64,000 bases of DNA, from NCBI RefSeq assembly GCF_009193265.1, contig NZ_VZZZ01000003.1:434001-498000 (forward strand). Reading direction: 5' to 3'. The DNA is from Marinobacter changyiensis (lineage in GTDB: Bacteria; Pseudomonadota; Gammaproteobacteria; Pseudomonadales; Oleiphilaceae). Within the stretch, counting starts at the first letter, position 1, and each line of letters begins with the position of its first letter. Shown here piece after piece: positions 19,962-30,339 of this stretch. The notes under the pieces were generated by a model that ran no database searches, was not told where the DNA came from, and saw only the letters and a program-made list of their open reading frames with translations. Position numbers and translations under genes: made by a program.

Positions 19962-22379
19962 TTAATGTGTATTTATGCGTTCTGCACCTTCCGCATCATC
20001 ATCCCGTGCCTTGCCGGATGCTGCTTCAGAGCCGGATTTTTCCGTTAGGGGCGTTGGTGGGTATTCCAGCGCGGCGTCCAGAACCTCGTCTATCCATTTG
20101 GCTGGAATAATTTCAAGAGATTGCTTTATATTGTCTGGTATCTCTTTGAGATCCCTGACATTTTCATTCGGTATAATCACTCTCTTGATACCACCACGAT
20201 GGGCCGCAAGAAGCTTTTCCTTAAGCCCTCCAATAGCCAGTACCTGACCTCTCAGGGTGATTTCCCCGGTCATAGCGACGTCCGCCCGCACCGGAATTTT
20301 GGTCAGCGCAGAGACCAGTGCTGTACACATGCCGACACCGGCACTAGGGCCATCTTTTGGCGTCGCACCCTCCGGAACGTGAACATGCAGATCGAATTTT
20401 TCATGGAAATCATCGGAGATTCCCAGGCCAAGGGCACGACTTCGGACAACCGTCAGGGCAGCCTGAATGGACTCCTGCATCACATCGCCCAGCGAGCCGG
20501 TTTTGATGACTCGCCCCTTACCCTTGGTCAGAGCGCACTCGATGGTCAAGAGTTCACCACCCACCTGCGTCCAGGCCAGCCCTGTCACCTGGCCAATCTG
20601 GTTTTTCTCTTCGGCCAGACCGAAACTGACCTTACGCACGCCAGAGTAGTCTTCAAGTAACTCGGGGGTAAGTACCAAAGAGGTCTGCTCACCACTTTCG
20701 ACATGCTCCCTGACAACTTTCCGACACAGTTTAGCGATTTCGCGCTCAAGCCCCCTGACACCCGCTTCACGGGTGTAGTAGCGAATAAGGTCACGCAGGG
20801 TTTCCTCCGGAACCTCCAGCTCCTTCTTGCCCAGCCCATTCGCTTTTATCTGCTTGGGCAACAGGTACTTCATGGCTATGTTGACCTTCTCATCCTCGGT
20901 ATAACCGGGAATGCGGATAATCTCCATCCGGTCGAGTAACGCAGAGGGTATATCCATGGAGTTCGAGGTACATACAAACATTACATCCGACAGGTCATAG
21001 TCGACCTCAAGGTAATGGTCGTTAAAAGTATGGTTCTGTTCAGGGTCCAACACCTCGAGCAGCGCAGAGGCCGGGTCACCACGATGGTCCATGCCCAACT
21101 TGTCGATTTCATCGAACAGGAACAGAGGGTTCTTCACCCCCACCTTGGCGAGCTTCTGAAGCAGCTTGCCGGGCAATGCCCCGATATAGGTTTTGCGATG
21201 CCCCCGGATTTCCGCTTCATCACGCACGCCGCCAAGCGCCATACGCGTGTACTTGCGATTGGTAGCACGGGCGATGGATTGTCCGAGTGAGGTTTTACCG
21301 ACCCCCGGGGGGCCTACCAGGCAAAGCACAGGACCCTTGATCTTCTTGACCCGGCTCTGCACTGCGAGGTACTCAAGGATACGCTTCTTGACCTCGTCCA
21401 GGCCGTAGTGATCTTCATCGAGAATCGCCCGGGCTTTTTCAATATCGTGACGGACACGGCTTCGCTTCTTCCAGGGTACCGACAGCATCCAGTCAATGTA
21501 CCCTCGCACGACAGTTGCTTCCGCCGACATCGGTGACATCATCTTGAGCTTATTCAGCTCCACTTCGGTTTTCTTGCGAGCTTCCTCCGGCAAACCCGCT
21601 TCTTCAAGCTTCTGTTCAAGCTCCTCAAAGTCATTGTTGCCCTCGCCCATGTTGCCCATCTCTTTCTGGATGGCCTTCATTTGCTCATTGAGGTAGTACT
21701 CTCGCTGGCTGCGCTCCATCTGCTTCTTGACGCGACCACGAATGCGTTTTTCAACTTCGATCAGATCGATCTCGCCATCGAGTTTGCCTAATAGCAGATC
21801 AACCCGTTTACGCACGTCCAAGGCCTCCAGAAGCTCCTGCTTTTCAGGAATCCGAAGTTCCAGATGTGCAGCCATGGTGTCCGCCAGACGCTCAAGGTCA
21901 TCAATGCCGGTGAGCGCATTGGACACTTCTGAGGGCACTTTCTTCGACAGTTTGACGTACTTTTCAAACTCACCCATGAGCGTCTTGACCAGGATGTCCT
22001 CTTCACGTTCGGGCAAAGAATCTTCATCCATCAGCACGGCCCGACCGGTCAGATAGTCATCCTCTGCAATCGACTCAATATTGGCTCTGGCGTTACCTTC
22101 AACCAACACCTTGACGGTGCCATCCGGCAGACGGAGCATTTGCAGCACCGTGGCCAGAGTGCCCATATTGAAGACGTCCTTCGGGCCGGGCTCGTCAGTG
22201 CCAGCGTCGCGCTGGGCGACCAGCAGAATCTCCTTACTGCCCTCCATCGCCGCTTCGAGGGCCTGGATGGACTTTTCGCGCCCGACAAACAAAGGCACCA
22301 CCATGTGAGGAAACACCACCACATCGCGCAGCGGGAGCATGGGGTACTCTTTCAAAGACTCTTCCGGTATCAGGGTCAT
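19962..22379 (-). CDS. lon: ATP-dependent Lon protease
   Basis: A hexameric cytoplasmic AAA+ serine protease that degrades misfolded and short-lived regulatory proteins. The 805-residue chain contains the LON N-terminal domain (about 13-205), Walker [11 protein letters not shown] with K362, Walker B FLFDEIDK, and the protease domain with the catalytic serine S679 in DGPSAGVGM. Both numbers equal those of E. coli Lon, so there are no large insertions before them. The C-terminal 25 residues (rich in E, S, D) extend past the E. coli end. It lies between clpX and hupB. Confidence 0.97.
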   Translation of the reverse strand: MTLIPEESLKEYPMLPLRDVVVFPHMVVPLFVGREKSIQALEAAMEGSKEILLVAQRDAGTDEPGPKDVFNMGTLATVLQMLRLPDGTVKVLVEGNARANIESIAEDDYLTGRAVLMDEDSLPEREEDILVKTLMGEFEKYVKLSKKVPSEVSNALTGIDDLERLADTMAAHLELRIPEKQELLEALDVRKRVDLLLGKLDGEIDLIEVEKRIRGRVKKQMERSQREYYLNEQMKAIQKEMGNMGEGNNDFEELEQKLEEAGLPEEARKKTEVELNKLKMMSPMSAEATVVRGYIDWMLSVPWKKRSRVRHDIEKARAILDEDHYGLDEVKKRILEYLAVQSRVKKIKGPVLCLVGPPGVGKTSLGQSIARATNRKYTRMALGGVRDEAEIRGHRKTYIGALPGKLLQKLAKVGVKNPLFLFDEIDKLGMDHRGDPASALLEVLDPEQNHTFNDHYLEVDYDLSDVMFVCTSNSMDIPSALLDRMEIIRIPGYTEDEKVNIAMKYLLPKQIKANGLGKKELEVPEETLRDLIRYYTREAGVRGLEREIAKLCRKVVREHVESGEQTSLVLTPELLEDYSGVRKVSFGLAEEKNQIGQVTGLAWTQVGGELLTIECALTKGKGRVIKTGSLGDVMQESIQAALTVVRSRALGLGISDDFHEKFDLHVHVPEGATPKDGPSAGVGMCTALVSALTKIPVRADVAMTGEITLRGQVLAIGGLKEKLLAAHRGGIKRVIIPNENVRDLKEIPDNIKQSLEIIPAKWIDEVLDAALEYPPTPLTEKSGSEAASGKARDDDAEGAERINTH

Positions 22380-22421
22380 AAGGAATCCTCTGATGACAAT
22401 TTAATTCAGCATAACACCCTC

Positions 22422-22448
22422 TATTGGGGCGCCAGGTGAAATTACAAA
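22422..22448 (-). promoter_or_regulatory. Possible heat-shock (sigma-32) promoter of lon
   Basis: On the minus strand, TTTGTA (22448-22443) is followed after 13 bases by CCCCAATA (22429-22422). The second element resembles the sigma-32 -10 box (CCCCAT-T), the first only loosely resembles CTTGAA. The +1 would lie about 30-40 bases before the lon ATG. Heat-shock control of lon is established in E. coli; here it is inference. Confidence 0.35.
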
Positions 22449-22521
22449 CTTTTTACACCACTCTTAACACGCCGATATAAACCCGGCTTCCGCTGTAACT
22501 TTTTGTGGTTAAACGCAAAAC

Positions 22522-22549
22522 AAAAAAAAGGGCGTTGCCGCCCTTTTTT
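22522..22549. terminator. Terminator after clpX
   Basis: GGGCG pairs with CGCCC around TTGC, flanked by a run of eight A on one side and six T on the other. It lies 44 bases downstream of the clpX stop and separates clpX from lon. Confidence 0.85.
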
Positions 22550-22592
22550 AATATCTATTCCTGAATCCGTGGATTAAAAGACAGAGTTACAT

Positions 22593-23876
22593 TCAATCCT
22601 CGGGTACAGCTTTGGCGTGATCCTTGTTGGCGTATATCTTGAACGGCTCGGAATCACCGCTGATAACGCTTTCATCGATAACGACCTTGGACACATCGTG
22701 CTCAGAAGGAATCTGGTACATGGTATCGAGCAGGGTTGCCTCCATAATAGAGCGCAAGCCACGAGCACCGGTTTTCCTTACCATTGCCTTCCTGGCCACT
22801 GCCCGCAACGCATCTTCCCGGAAATCAAGTTCGACACCTTCCATGTCGAAAAGTTTCTGGTACTGCTTGGTGAGCGCATTCTTCGGCTCGGTCAGTATCT
22901 GAACCAGCGCTGCCTCATCCAGCTCCGTTAATGTTGCAACCACCGGCAGGCGGCCAACAAACTCGGGAATCAGTCCGTATTTGACCAGGTCTTCGGTCTC
23001 GACGTCCTTGATGATCTCACCCGTATTTTTACGATCATCCTGACTTACGACCGACGCGGAAAAGCCAATACTGCTACGCTCGGACCGCTCTTGAATCACC
23101 TTGTCGAGACCGGCAAATGCACCGCCGCATATAAACAGGATATTCCCTGTATCCACCTGCAGGAACTCCTGCTGGGGGTGCTTCCGGCCACCTTGCGGGG
23201 GTACCGATGCAACCGTACCTTCAATCAGCTTCAGAAGCGCTTGCTGGACGCCCTCACCCGATACGTCCCGGGTAATCGACGGGTTATCGGACTTGCGGGA
23301 GATTTTGTCGATCTCGTCAATATACACAATGCCCCGCTGGGCCTTGTCGACATCGTAATCACATTTCTGCAGCAGCTTCTGGATGATGTTCTCGACATCC
23401 TCACCAACGTAGCCGGCTTCGGTCAATGTAGTCGCATCGGCAATGGTAAATGGTACATTCAACATGCGGGCCAAGGTTTCTGCCAGCAGGGTCTTACCGC
23501 TACCGGTGGGACCGATCAGCAAAATGTTACTCTTGCCAAGTTCGACTTCCGCCTTGCCTTCACCATAACGAAGACGCTTGTAGTGGTTGTAAACCGCCAC
23601 GGAGAGCACAACTTTGGCGCGGTCCTGCCCGATTACGTACTCATTGAGTGTTTCACGGATTTCAGCCGGCGTGGGAAGGCGATCACTGGTATCTTCCTGA
23701 GCACTCTCCTGAATTTCTTCACGGATAATGTCATTGCACAGGTCGACACACTCGTCGCAGATGAACACCGAGGGCCCTGCTATGAGCTTCCGGACTTCGT
23801 GCTGGCTCTTTCCACAAAACGAGCAGTACAGCAACTTGCCGTTATCGTCGCTTCTGCCGTTTCTTTCATCTGCCAT
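22593..23876 (-). CDS. clpX: ClpX, ATPase subunit of ClpXP protease
   Basis: An AAA+ unfoldase that feeds tagged substrates into ClpP. The 427-residue protein has the N-terminal zinc-binding domain with C18, C21, C40 and C43, Walker [13 protein letters not shown], Walker B YIDEIDK, and the IGF-type loop RSSIGFSA that docks on ClpP. The frame runs 38 codons further upstream, into and past the clpP-clpX gap, but [11 protein letters not shown] at 23876 is the family start. It follows clpP by 76 bases. Confidence 0.97.
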   Translation of the reverse strand: MADERNGRSDDNGKLLYCSFCGKSQHEVRKLIAGPSVFICDECVDLCNDIIREEIQESAQEDTSDRLPTPAEIRETLNEYVIGQDRAKVVLSVAVYNHYKRLRYGEGKAEVELGKSNILLIGPTGSGKTLLAETLARMLNVPFTIADATTLTEAGYVGEDVENIIQKLLQKCDYDVDKAQRGIVYIDEIDKISRKSDNPSITRDVSGEGVQQALLKLIEGTVASVPPQGGRKHPQQEFLQVDTGNILFICGGAFAGLDKVIQERSERSSIGFSASVVSQDDRKNTGEIIKDVETEDLVKYGLIPEFVGRLPVVATLTELDEAALVQILTEPKNALTKQYQKLFDMEGVELDFREDALRAVARKAMVRKTGARGLRSIMEATLLDTMYQIPSEHDVSKVVIDESVISGDSEPFKIYANKDHAKAVPED

Positions 23877-23952
23877 TGAAATACCTCTATCTTTGTTTGC
23901 CGGACCGACTCTCATCTTACGCCGGCAAAAGGTGTAGCGTTCTGATCCAGTA

Positions 23953-24588
23953 TTATTTATTCGATACGCGCTTATCAAGTACCGAATCAATCAGGCCATA
24001 CTCTTTCGCCTGCTCGGGATCCATAAAACGGTCACGATCGGTGTCACGAGCGATGGTCTCAAGGTCCTGCCCGGTATGATGGGCAAGAATTGTGTTCAGT
24101 TGGGTCCGGATCTTGAGAATCTCACGGGTATGAATTTCTATGTCCGACGCCTGCCCCTGATAGCCCCCAAGAGGCTGATGGATCATGACGCGGGAGTTCG
24201 GCAAACAGGAACGTTTGCCGGCAGCCCCGCCAGCCAGAAGAAATGCCCCCATACTGGCAGCCTGACCCACACACAAGGTGGCAACATCGGGCTTTATAAA
24301 CTGCATGGTGTCATAGATCGACATACCTGCAGTGACAGAGCCACCGGGGCTGTTGATATAAAGATGGATGTCTTTATCAGGGTTCTCAGACTCGAGGAAC
24401 AACATCTGGGCCACAATCAGATTGGCCATGTGATCTTCTACCTGACCTACCATAAAAATCACCCGCTCCTTGAGCAAACGGGAATATATATCGAACGAGC
24501 GCTCACCACGGGCGGTCTGCTCTATAACGATTGGAACCAGTGCCGCGCCGGGATCCATAGCGGAACCATAAGTAGGTTTTTGCGTCAT
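23953..24588 (-). CDS. clpP: ClpP, proteolytic subunit of Clp proteases
   Basis: A self-compartmentalised serine protease that works with ClpX and ClpA. The 211-residue precursor has the catalytic triad S112 (GQAASMGAF), H137 (MIHQP) and D186 (RDTDRDRFM), one residue shifted from the E. coli precursor. A short N-terminal propeptide is expected to be cleaved near residue 14. It lies between tig and clpX, separated from tig by a 162-base gap with two hairpins. Confidence 0.97.
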   Translation of the reverse strand: MTQKPTYGSAMDPGAALVPIVIEQTARGERSFDIYSRLLKERVIFMVGQVEDHMANLIVAQMLFLESENPDKDIHLYINSPGGSVTAGMSIYDTMQFIKPDVATLCVGQAASMGAFLLAGGAAGKRSCLPNSRVMIHQPLGGYQGQASDIEIHTREILKIRTQLNTILAHHTGQDLETIARDTDRDRFMDPEQAKEYGLIDSVLDKRVSNK

Positions 24589-24617
24589 GATGCGCCTGAA
24601 CTCCTTCTGGACGTTTA

Positions 24618-24634
24618 ACAGCCCTCGGGGCTGT
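24618..24634 (-). promoter_or_regulatory. Small hairpin upstream of clpP
   Basis: ACAGCCC and GGGCTGT form a perfect seven-base stem around TCG, 30 bases upstream of the clpP ATG and so in the clpP leader. No T-run follows on the minus strand, so it is more likely a leader or processing structure than a terminator. Confidence 0.4.
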
Positions 24635-24683
24635 GAACATTGTCAATTTGCAGCCGCTACTGTGCCAGCATGTGGCCAAGATG

Positions 24684-24706
24684 AAAACAGCCGGACATGC
24701 CGGCTG
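24684..24706 (-). terminator. Terminator or attenuator between tig and clpP
   Basis: On the minus strand CAGCCGG pairs with CCGGCTG around a five-base loop and is followed by TTTTC. It lies 45 bases after the tig stop. It would limit, not necessarily abolish, readthrough from tig into clpPX. Confidence 0.65.
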
Positions 24707-24750
24707 CTTCCAATCTGCTCCTGTTTAAAGCCTCAAAGCCTCAAAAGGGC

Positions 24751-26055
24751 CTATCGCTGCTGCTGGGCAGACTGCACCGCCTCTTCGTACTTAACTTTCT
24801 TTTCTGTCACTTTCGCCTGCGAGAGCACAAAGTCGACCACTGCATCTTCCAACACGGCGGATTCAATCTGTGTTTTCTGCTGGGGATCGCTATTGAAGTG
24901 TGCGATCACCTCTTCAGGCTGTTCATACGTTGAAGCAATTTCCTGGATCTTTTCGTCCACTTGCTCAGGTGCTGCTTTCAGGTCATTTTTCTTGACCAGT
25001 TCCTGAAACAGCAGGCCGGTTTTGACTCGACGTATGGCCTGATCGGAGAACAGTTCCGCCGGCAGCTGCTTGGGATCCATCTGACCACCAAAACGCTGAA
25101 CCGCATCCTGGCGAAGACGATCAATTTCCTGATCAACCAGCGTCTGTGGAACTTCAAGCTCGGTAACTTCCAGCAAGCCATCGACTACGTCGTTTTTGAC
25201 CTTGGTGGAAACCGCCTGTTTAAGCTCGCGGGCCATATTCTTTTTCACTTCTTCACGGAAAGCAGTCTCATCTTCTGCTTCGATACCGAATTTGGTGAAA
25301 AATTCCTGGTCCAGCTCCGGCAGGATCGGTTCTTCCACTTCGTTGATCTTGACCTCGAACCTGGCAGGTTTACCGGCCAGCTCTTCGTTCTGGTAGTCTT
25401 CCGGGAAGGTCACTTCGATTTCCAGCTCTTCCTCGGCCTTACCGCCAATAATGGCATCTTCAAAACCGGGGATCATCTGACCGGAACCCAGGGTCAGTTT
25501 ATGGCCTTCAGCAGACCCGCCCTCGAACGCTTCGCCTTCGATGAAGCCCTTGAAATCAATATTGACGGTATCTTTCTTCTTTGACTTGCGCTTGACTGAC
25601 TTCATCGTTGCCTGCTGGCGACGCAGGTTATCAATCATCGTATCGATGTCTTTTTCGGTGATATCCGCTGTGGGCTTTTCAACCTCGATCTTGCTTAGAT
25701 CACCCAGCTCGATCTCTGGCAACACTTCAAAAATGGCAACGAATTCGAGATCCTTGCCAGCTTCCATGGTTTTTGGCTCAAATCTGGGCCAGCCTGCCGG
25801 GGCGATATCCTGTTCTTCCAGCGCCTTGACATAGCTTTCACGCATCACTTCACTGACAATTTCCTGGCGAACACCGTCTCCAAAACGACGCTTTACCACA
25901 CTCATGGGTACTTTGCCCGGACGGAAACCGTTCATCTTGACGGTGCGGGCAGTGTGCTGGAGGCGCTTTTCAACCGCCTGGTCGATTTCCTGGGCGGGCA
26001 CACCAATCGTCATTCGACGCTCGATGTTAGATGTCGTTTCAACAGACACTTGCAT
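24751..26055 (-). CDS. tig: Trigger factor (ribosome-associated chaperone)
   Basis: Binds the ribosome exit tunnel and shields nascent chains; also has peptidyl-prolyl isomerase activity. The 434-residue protein shows the N-terminal ribosome-binding domain with the signature GFRPGKVPMSVVKRRFG (44-60 region, ribosome contact FRPGKVP), the FKBP-like domain (about 150-245, with FIEGEAFEGGSAEGHKLTLG core), and a helical C-terminal domain. It is first in the tig-clpP-clpX series, as in most gammaproteobacteria. Confidence 0.97.
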   Translation of the reverse strand: MQVSVETTSNIERRMTIGVPAQEIDQAVEKRLQHTARTVKMNGFRPGKVPMSVVKRRFGDGVRQEIVSEVMRESYVKALEEQDIAPAGWPRFEPKTMEAGKDLEFVAIFEVLPEIELGDLSKIEVEKPTADITEKDIDTMIDNLRRQQATMKSVKRKSKKKDTVNIDFKGFIEGEAFEGGSAEGHKLTLGSGQMIPGFEDAIIGGKAEEELEIEVTFPEDYQNEELAGKPARFEVKINEVEEPILPELDQEFFTKFGIEAEDETAFREEVKKNMARELKQAVSTKVKNDVVDGLLEVTELEVPQTLVDQEIDRLRQDAVQRFGGQMDPKQLPAELFSDQAIRRVKTGLLFQELVKKNDLKAAPEQVDEKIQEIASTYEQPEEVIAHFNSDPQQKTQIESAVLEDAVVDFVLSQAKVTEKKVKYEEAVQSAQQQR

Positions 26056-26256
26056 GAAAGATCCTCAAATTGCCGGTTCACTAAAATGAATGAGTTGCGA
26101 GGCAGAGCGCCCTCTGAAATGGGTCTGGCGCAGAACTCGCGAAAATCAAAAGCCATAGTTTACCACGGTTTTCTCCAAGGAGAGAATCACCAACCGTCGA
26201 TCATTTCTGTATCGGCAAACATGCCGGTTCAGATTCCTGCCCTGAATTTCAGACAT

Positions 26257-26286
26257 AAAAAAGCCCCCAAAATCTGGAGGCTTTTC
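26257..26286 (-). terminator. Terminator of the tRNA cluster
   Basis: On the minus strand AGCCTCCA pairs with TGGGGGCT (one G-U pair) and is followed by a run of six T. It lies just downstream of tRNA-Leu, so it ends the four-tRNA transcript. Confidence 0.8.
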
Positions 26287-26290
26287 AGTG

Positions 26291-26375
26291 TGGTACTCCG
26301 GGAGGGACTTGAACCCCCACACCTTTCGGCAGTAGGACCTAAACCTACCGTGTCTACCAATTCCACCACCGGAGC
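26291..26375 (-). tRNA. tRNA-Leu (anticodon TAG)
   Basis: 85 bases with an encoded CCA end. The acceptor stem starts GCTCCGG, the anticodon loop TTTAGGT is closed by GTAGG/CCTAC, a type II long variable arm (TGCCGAAAGGTG) marks a leucine tRNA, and the T loop reads GTTCAAG. Last of four tRNAs in the array. Confidence 0.97.
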
Positions 26376-26469
26376 TTAAAACCAGAATCCTACCGTGAAA
26401 CCCGCGACAACCTGAGCAACTCAAGTTTAAAATCTTACGGACACGGAAATCAAATCAGAGCAGAAAAGT

Positions 26470-26545
26470 TGGGGTGGACGAAGGGGATCGAACCCTCGAC
26501 CGCAGGAGTCACAATCCTGAGCTCTACCAACTGAGCTACGCCCAC
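26470..26545 (-). tRNA. tRNA-His (anticodon GTG)
   Basis: 76 bases with an encoded CCA. Acceptor stem GTGGGCG, D arm GCTCAGTTGGTAGAGC, anticodon loop TTGTGAC closed by CAGGA/TCCTG, T loop GTTCGATC. The discriminator base is C, as expected for histidine tRNA. Confidence 0.97.
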
Positions 26546-26702
26546 CACATCAATTACCTACAGAGCACGCCGGGCGTGTCTTGAGCAATACCTTAAATGC
26601 CTGACGGTCAGCAGACTAATCTCCTGACCCGTAAATCTCACGATCCACGTATTAACTTTGCCTGATGTTGGGACGCTGTGGTGTGACCTGACCGACGGCG
26701 TA

Positions 26703-26779
<77 letters not shown>

Positions 26780-26820
26780 TTAACTTTTCGCCCATCTGAT
26801 CCGATCATCCAGATTGAAAA

Positions 26821-26897
26821 TGGTCGGGGTAGAGAGATTCGAACTCCCGACATCCTGCTCCCAAAGCAGGCGCGCTACCAGGCTGCGCTATACCCCG
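26821..26897 (-). tRNA. tRNA-Pro (anticodon TGG)
   Basis: 77 bases with an encoded CCA. Acceptor stem CGGGGTA, anticodon loop TTTGGGA closed by CCTGC/GCAGG, T loop GTTCGAAT. First of the array; the 229-base gap to folD should contain the promoter of the cluster. Confidence 0.97.
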
Positions 26898-27126
26898 ATC
26901 GACCTGAACAACAGATACCTCAGCAAAGTTGGCGCGAATCATACCGGCGGAAATGCGACCCGTCAATAACGTTTTCAGGAAAACCTGAACATTCGCACCA
27001 CTACCTCCAGCCGCCCCCGCGACAAAGAGCCGCGACATTGGCGAAGGAGGCGAAGCATGCGACAATACGCGCCTTCATGCAAGTCCTGCGTTCGCCAGGA
27101 CCACCCTAACCGCACAAGATTATACC

Positions 27127-27984
27127 ATGACTGCCAAACTGATTAACGGAAAAGAAATCGCCGCTACGATACGGCAACAAGTGGCTGCAGGTGTCGAGTC
27201 CCGCCTCCAGCAGGGATTGCGCAGGCCTGGGCTCGCAGTTGTACTGGTGGGAGAGGACGCCGCCTCCCGGGTCTACGTTGGCAACAAACGCAAAGCCTGC
27301 GACGAGGCAGGCATACTTTCGTTATCCTATGACTTCCCAGCGGCCACATCACAGAACGCGCTTGAGGCGTTAATAGACGAACTCAACGAGAACCCTGTGA
27401 TTGATGGCATCCTGGTCCAGCTTCCCCTGCCCGAACATCTGGACGCAGACCCGATTCTCTTGAAGATTCGGCCAGACAAGGATGTCGACGGCTTCCACCC
27501 TTTCAACATTGGCCGCCTGATGCAGCGTCGTCCGGCGCTTCGCCCATGTACTCCTGCGGGCATAATCACCTTACTTGACAGCATCGATACACCCTACAAA
27601 GGCCAGCATGCGGTCATTGTCGGGGCCTCAAACATCGTGGGCCGCCCCATGTCGATGGAGCTCTTGCTGAAAGGTGCCACCACAACCGTCGCCCACCGGT
27701 TTACCGATGATTTGCCACGCTTTGTAGGGGATGCCGATATCCTGATCGCGGCTGCCGGCAAGCCCGGGCTGATTAAAGGCGAATGGGTCAAGCCCGGCGC
27801 CACCGTGATTGACGTCGGCATCAACCGCATGGCTGACGGCAAGCTCAAGGGCGACGTTGAATTCGAGCAGGCCGCGGAGCGCGCCGCTTACATTACCCCC
27901 GTTCCCGGCGGCGTGGGGCCCATGACGATTGCAACCTTGCTGCAAAACACGCTGTATGCGGCCAACGAGCTGCATAAGGGTTAA
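27127..27984 (+). CDS. folD: Bifunctional methylenetetrahydrofolate dehydrogenase/cyclohydrolase
   Basis: Interconverts 5,10-methylene-, methenyl- and 10-formyl-tetrahydrofolate, supplying one-carbon units. The 285-residue protein has the catalytic lysine block [13 protein letters not shown], the QLPLPEHLD motif, the NADP loop [10 protein letters not shown] and the C-terminal [12 protein letters not shown]. It is divergent from the tRNA array and convergent with glcB, with a strong terminator between. A single-gene transcript is likely. Confidence 0.97.
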   Translation: MTAKLINGKEIAATIRQQVAAGVESRLQQGLRRPGLAVVLVGEDAASRVYVGNKRKACDEAGILSLSYDFPAATSQNALEALIDELNENPVIDGILVQLPLPEHLDADPILLKIRPDKDVDGFHPFNIGRLMQRRPALRPCTPAGIITLLDSIDTPYKGQHAVIVGASNIVGRPMSMELLLKGATTTVAHRFTDDLPRFVGDADILIAAAGKPGLIKGEWVKPGATVIDVGINRMADGKLKGDVEFEQAAERAAYITPVPGGVGPMTIATLLQNTLYAANELHKG

Positions 27985-28009
27985 CTGGCTCAACGAGTAC
28001 TTGCCCATT

Positions 28010-28037
28010 AAAAAACCCCGCCGGAGCGGGGTTTTTT
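28010..28037. terminator. Bidirectional terminator between folD and glcB
   Basis: AAAAAACCCCGC pairs with GCGGGGTTTTTT around CGGA. Both flanks give a T-run in the respective transcript, so it serves both convergent genes. Confidence 0.92.
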
Positions 28038-28051
28038 AATACAACCAGACC

Positions 28052-30232
28052 TTACTGACCGAATTTGGCTTTTGCCTTCAGGCGGTACGCATGTAGCAAT
28101 GGCTCGGTATACCCGTTGGGCTGCTCCCGCCCTTTTAACACCAGATCACAGGCCGCCTGGAACGCCACGCTATCATCAAAGCCTGGCGCCATCGGACGAT
28201 AGGCCGGGTCACCGGCGTTCTGACGGTCCACCACGGCCGCCATACGCTTCATGGTTTCCATGACCTGCTCGCCGGTGCAAACCCCGTGGTGCATCCAGTT
28301 GCAGATGTGCTGGGACGCAATACGCAGCGTTGCACGGTCTTCCATCAAGCCCACATCATTGATATCGGGCACTTTTGAGCAACCTACACCCTGGTCAATC
28401 CAGCGCACCACGTAGCCGAGGATGCCCTGGGCATTGTTATCCAGCTCTTTTTGCACGTCATCCTTACTCAACGAGGACCAGTCAGTCATCAGGGGTACTG
28501 TCAGGATGTCTTCAACCTTGGCCGGCTCACGCCTGGCAAGCTCGGACTGAACCTCTGCCACATTGACCTGATGATAGTGCAGCGCATGCAAGGTAGCGGC
28601 GGTGGGTGACGGCACCCAGGCAGTGTTGGCACCCGCTTTTGGATGGCCGATTTTGACTTTCATCATTTCAGCCATCATGTCCGGCATCGCCCACATACCC
28701 TTACCGATCTGGGCCTTGCCTTTCAGCCCTGTGGCCAGCCCAACGTCGACATTGGAATTCTCGTAGGCTGCAATCCACGTGGCCTGCTTCATCGCGCCCT
28801 TGGGCACCACCGGCCCAGCCTCCATGGAGGTATGAATCTCGTCTCCGGTGCGATCGAGGAACCCGGTATTGATAAACGCAACCCGATCCTTGGCAGCCTC
28901 TATACAAGCTTTGAGGTTGACACTGGTGCGCCGCTCTTCATCCATAATGCCGACTTTGAGCGTAAATCGCGGCAATCCGAGAGCATCTTCAACACGCCCG
29001 AAAAACTCGTTGGTAAAGGCGACTTCTTCCGGGCCGTGCATTTTTGGCTTGACGATATACATGCTGCCGGTTTTGCTGTTGCTCAACGGGCCGTTACCTT
29101 TGAGATCGTGGATAGCGATCAATGAGGTCATCAGGCCATCCATCAAACCCTCGGGAATCTCATTGCCGTCTTTATCGAGGATGGCATTGATGGTCATCAG
29201 GTGGCCAACGTTGCGAATGAACATCAGGCTGCGGCCTGACAGTGTGACTTCACCACCGTCGGGAGCGCTGTAGCTTCTGTCCCCGTTCATTTTCCGCGTA
29301 ACCTGCTCGCCGCCTTTTTCAAAACGCTCGACCAGATCGCCTTTCATCAGGCCCAGCCAGTTGCGGTAAACTACGGTCTTGTCATCGGCATCGACCGCTG
29401 CAATGGAGTCTTCGCAATCCATGATGGTGGTCAGCGCTGACTCAACGAGCACATCCTTGACGTGAGCTCCGTCAGTCTTGCCGATCGGATGGGAAGCATC
29501 AATCTGGATTTCGAAATGCATGCCGTTCTTGACCAGCAACACACCGGTAGGCTCGGCGGAGGCACCGGTAAAGCCCACCAGCGCCGACTCGTCTTTCAGG
29601 CCGGTGGCATCACCGTTTTGCAGTTTTACTATCAGCTTGCCGCCTTCAATGCTGTATCTGGCAGCATCTTGGTGGCTGCCGGCAGCCAAAGGTGCAGACG
29701 AATCCAGCACGTTACGGGCGTAGTCAATAACCTTGGCGCCACGTACGGGGTTGTAGCCACGGCCCTTCTCGGCGCCGTCGTCTTCGGACAGCACATCAGT
29801 GCCGTAAAGCGCATCGTAAAGGCTGCCCCAGCGGGCATTCACCGCGTTCAGCGCAAAGCGCGCATTCATCACCGGAACAACCAGCTGTGGGCCTGCCATA
29901 GTGGCGATTTCAGGGTCCACGTTGGCCGTTGAGATACTGAAGTCCGCTGGCTCATCGACCAGATAACCGATCCGGATCAGGAACGACTTGTACTCGTCCA
30001 TATTGATCGGCTGGCCCTTGCGCTCGGTGTACCAGCTGTCGATCTGGGCCTGGAACTCGTCCCGCTTGGCCAGAAGGGCCTTATTGCGCGGTGCCAGGTC
30101 ATGGATAATGCTGTCGCACTGGGCCCAGAAAGCGGCTGCTTCAACACCGGTACCGGGAATAGCTTCGTTGTTAATAAAATCGTGCAGGACCTTTGCGACC
30201 TGAAGACCGCCGACTTGAACGCGTTCTGTCAT
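28052..30232 (-). CDS. glcB: Malate synthase G
   Basis: Condenses glyoxylate with acetyl-CoA to malate, completing the glyoxylate bypass or glycolate use. At 726 residues it is the long G isoform, not the about 530-residue A isoform. Visible blocks include [20 protein letters not shown], the active-site [15 protein letters not shown] region and [16 protein letters not shown]. It is monocistronic, between folD and cysS, with no isocitrate lyase gene beside it. Expected in an organism that grows on acetate, fatty acids or alkanes. Confidence 0.96.
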   Translation of the reverse strand: MTERVQVGGLQVAKVLHDFINNEAIPGTGVEAAAFWAQCDSIIHDLAPRNKALLAKRDEFQAQIDSWYTERKGQPINMDEYKSFLIRIGYLVDEPADFSISTANVDPEIATMAGPQLVVPVMNARFALNAVNARWGSLYDALYGTDVLSEDDGAEKGRGYNPVRGAKVIDYARNVLDSSAPLAAGSHQDAARYSIEGGKLIVKLQNGDATGLKDESALVGFTGASAEPTGVLLVKNGMHFEIQIDASHPIGKTDGAHVKDVLVESALTTIMDCEDSIAAVDADDKTVVYRNWLGLMKGDLVERFEKGGEQVTRKMNGDRSYSAPDGGEVTLSGRSLMFIRNVGHLMTINAILDKDGNEIPEGLMDGLMTSLIAIHDLKGNGPLSNSKTGSMYIVKPKMHGPEEVAFTNEFFGRVEDALGLPRFTLKVGIMDEERRTSVNLKACIEAAKDRVAFINTGFLDRTGDEIHTSMEAGPVVPKGAMKQATWIAAYENSNVDVGLATGLKGKAQIGKGMWAMPDMMAEMMKVKIGHPKAGANTAWVPSPTAATLHALHYHQVNVAEVQSELARREPAKVEDILTVPLMTDWSSLSKDDVQKELDNNAQGILGYVVRWIDQGVGCSKVPDINDVGLMEDRATLRIASQHICNWMHHGVCTGEQVMETMKRMAAVVDRQNAGDPAYRPMAPGFDDSVAFQAACDLVLKGREQPNGYTEPLLHAYRLKAKAKFGQ

Positions 30233-30339
30233 CGTTGTTTGCCTCGTGTTTTATCATTTTCCCGCCTTTAACAGGCGGATAAAGTTTTATGGGATGCAGC
30301 AGTTTACGTCAAAAAAACTCGTGATTCATTTCCGGGACA

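Noticed and set aside
24728-24752. Short tandem repeat AAAGCCTC x2 after tig
   Set aside because: Only two eight-base units, too little to call a repeat element.
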